Virus record (IMG/VR): IMGVR_UViG_3300007513_000015
Location: 1-64,000 of that record
DNA from: a virus
DNA length: 64,000 nt
Reading direction: 5' to 3' (one strand)
The notes beneath the pieces are model-generated. The model did no database searches, was not told the origin of the DNA, and saw only the letters and a program-made list of their open reading frames with translations. The position numbers were made by a program, and so were the translations under genes. This document shows, one piece after another, positions 60,503 to 64,000 of the stretch. Within the stretch, counting starts at the first letter, position 1. The number at the start of each line of letters is the position of its first letter.

Positions 60503-62275
60503 ATGAGTCAGTGGATTGCGGGAATTGCTCGAGGACATAATGGCGGTATTTGTCTTTTGAAAGATGGTGAAATTGTTTTTGCTATTGAAGAAGAAAGACT
60601 ATCCCGAAGAAAATATGATGGTGGACCATTTGCATCTATAGTCAAAATTCTTGATTATACAGATAAACTAGATTATCTTGTAATATCACACACACAATCA
60701 GATGAAAGTCGTGTTGACTTTTCTGGTGATAATGTATATGCTGGTCTAGCGAGAAAACTTCGATTGATTGAATCAGAAGATCAAATTATTGATATGCATA
60801 AATGGCATCATAAAATGCACGCCGCTTGTGCTTTCTATCGTTCTGGTTTTGAATCCGCAACAGCATTGATTGTTGATGGAGCTGGCACGTTTATTCCAAT
60901 GAATATTAATATGCAACAAGAAATGACTTGGGAACTTGAAACGATTTTTGATTGTAAGTATCCGGCAGACTTCAAAACTCTTTATAAGCATCAAGGCGGG
61001 AGAGGCCCTTGGACATCTGCTCATTACACTGATATGGATTCAGAAAGAGAAGGTGAAGAAGGCACGCACGAAATGATTCTTGATGATAGTGCAGGTATTG
61101 TAAAAGCGTATGAAGCAGTAACACAATATTGTGGCTGGCAACCAATCGAGGCGGGTAAGACTATGGGGCTGTTTCCGTATGGTAAGCCGAATGATAATAT
61201 TCCTGATATCTATACAGATGGGAATGGTGGTGATTGGAAAACAACAGATAGAAATGTAATTATTCCAACATATCCCAATGGCGCGCTTGTTAACGCAGGA
61301 AGATATAAAGAATTGAGAGAGTGGAATGATGGGGATGTAACATTGCTCCAAAATCGTAGAGATATGGCATATGCGATTCAAACTGAATCGCAAGCTATGG
61401 TTCTTGATTTGATTCGTAAAGCAGTCGATAAGAGTGGAAATAAAAATGTAGTTCTTTCTGGTGGATATGGTTTGAATTGTGTAGCAAATTATTGGTATCT
61501 TGAGCAATTGAAAGATGAAGATATCAATCTATATGTTGAACCAATTTCAAATGATGCAGGAACAGCAGTTGGAGCGGCAATGTTAGCATATCATTCTATA
61601 ACAAAAGATAATAATGTACGTCCTTTTGGTGAGTCATTATTCCTTGGTCCTGTACAGAAGAACACTACAGAAGAGATTGTTGAGATTGCAAAGAATTATG
61701 GTGCAACTGGTGTATTTGATAAGCAGTATGCTCCTGATGCAGTTAAGTTGATTTTGAAAGGGAATATAGTAACACTATTCCAGGATAGATGTGAGAATGG
61801 GCCGAGAGCATTGGGCAACCGTTCTATTCTCTTTGATCCTCGTACGCTTGATGGTAAAGACTACGTGAATAAAGTCAAGCATAGAGAATACTTCCGCCCA
61901 TTTGCTGGTTCAATCTTACACGAACACGCACACGAATGGTTTGATATGAGAGGGCTTGAAGAGTCTCCACATATGATGTATGCTATGAATTGCGCTTCTG
62001 ATGAATATGCAGAACAGATTCCAGCAATCATTCACGTTGATGGTACTTGTAGAATTCAGACTGTAAAGGAACATCAAAATCCAGTCTATTATGAAATGAT
62101 TGACCACTTCTACAAAGAAACTGGAGTACCAATTCTTTTCAATACTTCTTTCAATCTTGGTGGTGAACCGCTTGTTGAAACGATTGATGATGCGATTCGT
62201 ACCCTTGCTAATAGTGATATTGAATATCTTTATATTCCAGATAATGATCTAATAATTGAGGTGAAAAACAAATGA
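60503..62275 (+). CDS. NodU/CmcH-family carbamoyltransferase, copy 2
   Basis: The 590-residue protein is a paralogue of the preceding gene. The first 28 bases of the two genes are identical, and both share the motifs GHNGGICLLKDGEIVFAIEEERLS, WHHKMHAACAF, VVLSGGYGLNCVANYWY, EPISNDAGTAVGAAML, CENGPRALGNRSILFDP and KHREYFRPFAGSI. The N-terminal insert regions differ (about 60-200), so the two may act on different acceptors or as a pair. Its stop overlaps the start of the HldD-like gene by four bases (ATGA). Confidence 0.9.
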   Translation: MSQWIAGIARGHNGGICLLKDGEIVFAIEEERLSRRKYDGGPFASIVKILDYTDKLDYLVISHTQSDESRVDFSGDNVYAGLARKLRLIESEDQIIDMHKWHHKMHAACAFYRSGFESATALIVDGAGTFIPMNINMQQEMTWELETIFDCKYPADFKTLYKHQGGRGPWTSAHYTDMDSEREGEEGTHEMILDDSAGIVKAYEAVTQYCGWQPIEAGKTMGLFPYGKPNDNIPDIYTDGNGGDWKTTDRNVIIPTYPNGALVNAGRYKELREWNDGDVTLLQNRRDMAYAIQTESQAMVLDLIRKAVDKSGNKNVVLSGGYGLNCVANYWYLEQLKDEDINLYVEPISNDAGTAVGAAMLAYHSITKDNNVRPFGESLFLGPVQKNTTEEIVEIAKNYGATGVFDKQYAPDAVKLILKGNIVTLFQDRCENGPRALGNRSILFDPRTLDGKDYVNKVKHREYFRPFAGSILHEHAHEWFDMRGLEESPHMMYAMNCASDEYAEQIPAIIHVDGTCRIQTVKEHQNPVYYEMIDHFYKETGVPILFNTSFNLGGEPLVETIDDAIRTLANSDIEYLYIPDNDLIIEVKNK

Positions 62276-63117
62276 TAGTTGTTACAGGTGGTGCAGGCTT
62301 CATTGGAAGTCGATTGATTAAAGCATTAAATCAAGAGGGTATTGAAGATATTCTTTTAGTTGATGATTTGACAGATGGTTCTAAAGTCAACAATATTAAA
62401 GACTTGAAAATATTTGAATATACTGATAAAGATAAATTTATTGAACTTTTACCACTATTAACGGGTCAGAAATTAATAGATTGTATATATCATTTGGGTG
62501 CTGAATCTTCAACTAAATGTACTGATGGTAAATATCTAATGGATAATAATTATCAATACACTTGTAGTATATTGAGTATATGTTCTTCTGAAAACGTGCC
62601 AGTAGTATATGCTTCGTCTGCTAGTGTGTATGGTAACAGCACAACATTTAATGATAAATCTGATGATTATCAACCAAACAATATGTATGGTTTTTCTAAA
62701 CTTCTCGCTGATAAATTTGCCAGACGTTTAATGAATAATAGTAAGATTATTGGACTTCGATATTTCAATGTGTATTCAGATGGTGAGTTTGAAACCCATA
62801 AAGACGGAATGAAATCACCAACTGCTTGGTTGAAAGATCAATATGAGTCAACAGGTAAGGTTCAATTGTTTGAAGGATCAGATGAGTTCAAACGAGACTT
62901 TATAAGCATTGATATGACAATCAATAAAACCATTCAGATGATGAATTCTGGTAATTCAGGAATCTATAATATCGGCACAGGTACAGCAAGATCCTTTGTT
63001 GATATGGCCAAAACTATAGATGAAAATATTGAAATTGAATATATCCCTATGCCAGAAGATTTGAAAGAACATTATCAATCATTCACTGAGGCTGATATGA
63101 CAAATTATCCTTTTTGA
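62272..63117 (+). CDS. hldD: ADP-L-glycero-D-manno-heptose 6-epimerase HldD, C-terminally short
   Basis: The 281-residue protein matches HldD of the extended SDR family: NAD(P) motif GGAGFIGS (6-13), SSASVYG (about 116-122), catalytic YGFSK (about 142-146), GLRYFNVYS, LFEGSDEFKRDFISI, IYNIGTGTARSF, and IEYIPMPEDLKEHYQSFTEAD. It interconverts ADP-D-glycero- and ADP-L-glycero-manno-heptose. It ends at MTNYPF, about 30 residues before the usual C-terminus (E. coli HldD: 310 aa), and overlaps the convergent cupin gene by 13 bases. Whether the short form is active is open. Forward genes here end; the next two are on the other strand. Confidence 0.85.
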   Translation: MIVVTGGAGFIGSRLIKALNQEGIEDILLVDDLTDGSKVNNIKDLKIFEYTDKDKFIELLPLLTGQKLIDCIYHLGAESSTKCTDGKYLMDNNYQYTCSILSICSSENVPVVYASSASVYGNSTTFNDKSDDYQPNNMYGFSKLLADKFARRLMNNSKIIGLRYFNVYSDGEFETHKDGMKSPTAWLKDQYESTGKVQLFEGSDEFKRDFISIDMTINKTIQMMNSGNSGIYNIGTGTARSFVDMAKTIDENIEIEYIPMPEDLKEHYQSFTEADMTNYPF

Positions 63118-63461
63118 GAATCCCCAGGTCTGATACGGTAATTATCTTCGGTAGTATCCTCACTTGATGCTTCGATAATTACCGTATCGTTTTCTAAACA
63201 AGTCACCTGATGTGGAGTCATTGGTTCAATATGAATAGTTCCCCCTTGATTCACAATCATAACTCTTGTGGATGAATCTCTCATATCCATTAATTCAACC
63301 TCAATTGCACCACTCTGGACCAACCACGTTTCAGTCTTATTCTTATGAAAATGCATTGATGATTGATGGCCCCTTCTATGAAAGTGAAGTTCTTTCATAC
63401 AATATTGCTCATTACTTTCAATGATTCGTTCGTGTCCCCATCCTTTTTCAATCTTTTCCAT
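63105..63461 (-). CDS. Cupin-domain protein, probably sugar-phosphate related
   Basis: The 118-residue protein is a single cupin barrel. WGHERIIESNEQYCMKELHF starts it, then HRRGHQSSMHFHKNKTETWL with cupin motif 1 His and Glu residues, and THIEPMTPHQVTCL-like motif 2. Such small cupins accompany sugar nucleotide genes and resemble the C-terminal domain of mannose-6-phosphate isomerase/GDP-mannose pyrophosphorylase. Its start overlaps the 3' end of the HldE gene upstream by 14 bases, so the two share an operon. Confidence 0.75.
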   Translation of the reverse strand: MEKIEKGWGHERIIESNEQYCMKELHFHRRGHQSSMHFHKNKTETWLVQSGAIEVELMDMRDSSTRVMIVNQGGTIHIEPMTPHQVTCLENDTVIIEASSEDTTEDNYRIRPGDSQKG

Positions 63462-63999
63462 TCTTCACTCTCTCAATCGTATTAGTTGTACTCTTACCCT
63501 CAATCGTTGGAATTATCACAACATTTTCTACTAAGTCATTACCAATAACTTCATCAAAAGTGTAATCTCCTCCCTTTATCAGTATATCAGGCTCTAATGT
63601 TTTAATCAAGTCATATGGAGTATCATCTTCAAAAATAATTACACTATCGACCCCATCTATTGCTTCTAATACAGCCTTTCTCTCATACATATCATTCACT
63701 GGTTCACGCTTGATACGTCTTACTGAATTATCACTATTCAATCCTACAATCAATCTATCACCAAATCGACTTGCTTTCTGTAGAAGAGCAATATGGCCAG
63801 AATGGATGATATCAAAACAACCATTAGTAAATACCACTGTTTCTTTTACGGCAGCTTTGTCTGGGGTAGCAGTTCCTAATTTACTCACAACATTTCCAGC
63901 CGCTTTATTGGAATACTTCATTGCATTCTTAACCCCCTTCGGTAAGAAAAGAGCAAACGTAGCAATCACGGTATCTCCAGCTCCAGTAACATCTATCAC
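63448..63999 (-). CDS. hldE: HldE (bifunctional heptose-7-phosphate kinase / heptose-1-phosphate adenylyltransferase), partial at window edge
   Basis: The visible 183 residues are the C-terminal part of a protein that continues beyond base 64000. They contain the end of a PfkB-type kinase (DVTGAGDTVIATFALFL, Asp as the catalytic base) followed by a nucleotidyltransferase domain: FTNGCFDIIHSGHIALLQKA with the HxGH site, RLIVGLNSDNSVRRIKREPV, KAVLEAIDGVDSVIIFEDD, LIKGGDYT and KSTTNTIERVKN. This matches HldE, which phosphorylates D-glycero-D-manno-heptose-7-phosphate at O1 and transfers AMP to the 1-phosphate. The intermediate phosphatase (GmhB) and the isomerase (GmhA) are not in this window. 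Confidence 0.92.
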   Translation of the reverse strand: MIDVTGAGDTVIATFALFLPKGVKNAMKYSNKAAGNVVSKLGTATPDKAAVKETVVFTNGCFDIIHSGHIALLQKASRFGDRLIVGLNSDNSVRRIKREPVNDMYERKAVLEAIDGVDSVIIFEDDTPYDLIKTLEPDILIKGGDYTFDEVIGNDLVENVVIIPTIEGKSTTNTIERVKNGKD

Positions 64000-64000
64000 T

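Noticed and set aside
1-64000. tRNA genes
   Set aside because: Apart from the tRNA-like part of the tmRNA, no complete cloverleaf was seen; a tRNAscan-SE run would settle this.

Overview
The window is part of the genome of a large, AT-rich, T4-superfamily myovirus, probably marine. It carries T4-type baseplate, tail-tube and hub genes (gp4, gp2, gp54, gp26, gp48, gp53, gp27, gp5, PAAR tip, gp25, gp6, gp7-like, gp8), replication genes (gp32, gp59), late-transcription genes (gp33-like, DsbA-like) and the T4 late promoter TATAAATA at most late transcription units. The host is not shown directly. A permuted two-piece tmRNA fits an alphaproteobacterial, betaproteobacterial/OM43-like or cyanobacterial relationship, and the ADP-heptose genes fit a Gram-negative host. 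No tRNA genes were seen.

Layout. 1-13.3 kb is an early/middle region of small plus-strand genes, driven by at least eight near-consensus sigma-70 promoters (TTGACA, 16-17 nt, TATAAT). It encodes a phosphoesterase, a (p)ppGpp hydrolase-like HD protein, a MazG-like pyrophosphohydrolase, ThyX, gp59, gp33, DsbA and gp32. Set into it are a circularly permuted tmRNA (about 2893-3200), an hsp20 gene, a minus-strand late cassette that looks lysis-related (5892-3958), and a lone minus-strand capsid-like gene (7920-7036). 13.3-19.5 kb is a minus-strand late operon: gp4, gp2, gp54, gp26 with an apparent -1 frameshift extension, and a large tape measure. A palindromic divergent late promoter at 19533-19558 separates it from the plus-strand baseplate operon (19.6-57.6 kb). 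That operon contains three giant virion proteins (2482, 1802 and 2511 aa), a 1196 aa fibre-like protein and two tandem pairs of Cys/Gly-rich adhesin plus chaperone-like genes. 57.7-64 kb is a sugar-modification island: a GT9/heptosyltransferase-like protein, two tandem NodU/CmcH-type carbamoyltransferases, HldD, a cupin, and HldE, which runs off the right edge.

How it works together. Early promoters would use host sigma-70 RNA polymerase; gp33 and DsbA (with a gp55-type sigma outside the window) would then switch transcription to TATAAATA promoters for tail, capsid, lysis and tmRNA genes. The most distinctive features are: (i) the permuted tmRNA with tag ANDSYYALAA under a late promoter; (ii) a baseplate protein with an embedded PQQ-dependent sugar dehydrogenase-like propeller; (iii) virion proteins loaded with HxH modules, cupredoxin-like domains and Cys-rich modules, suggesting a metal-binding virion; and (iv) a possible carbamoyl-heptose pathway.
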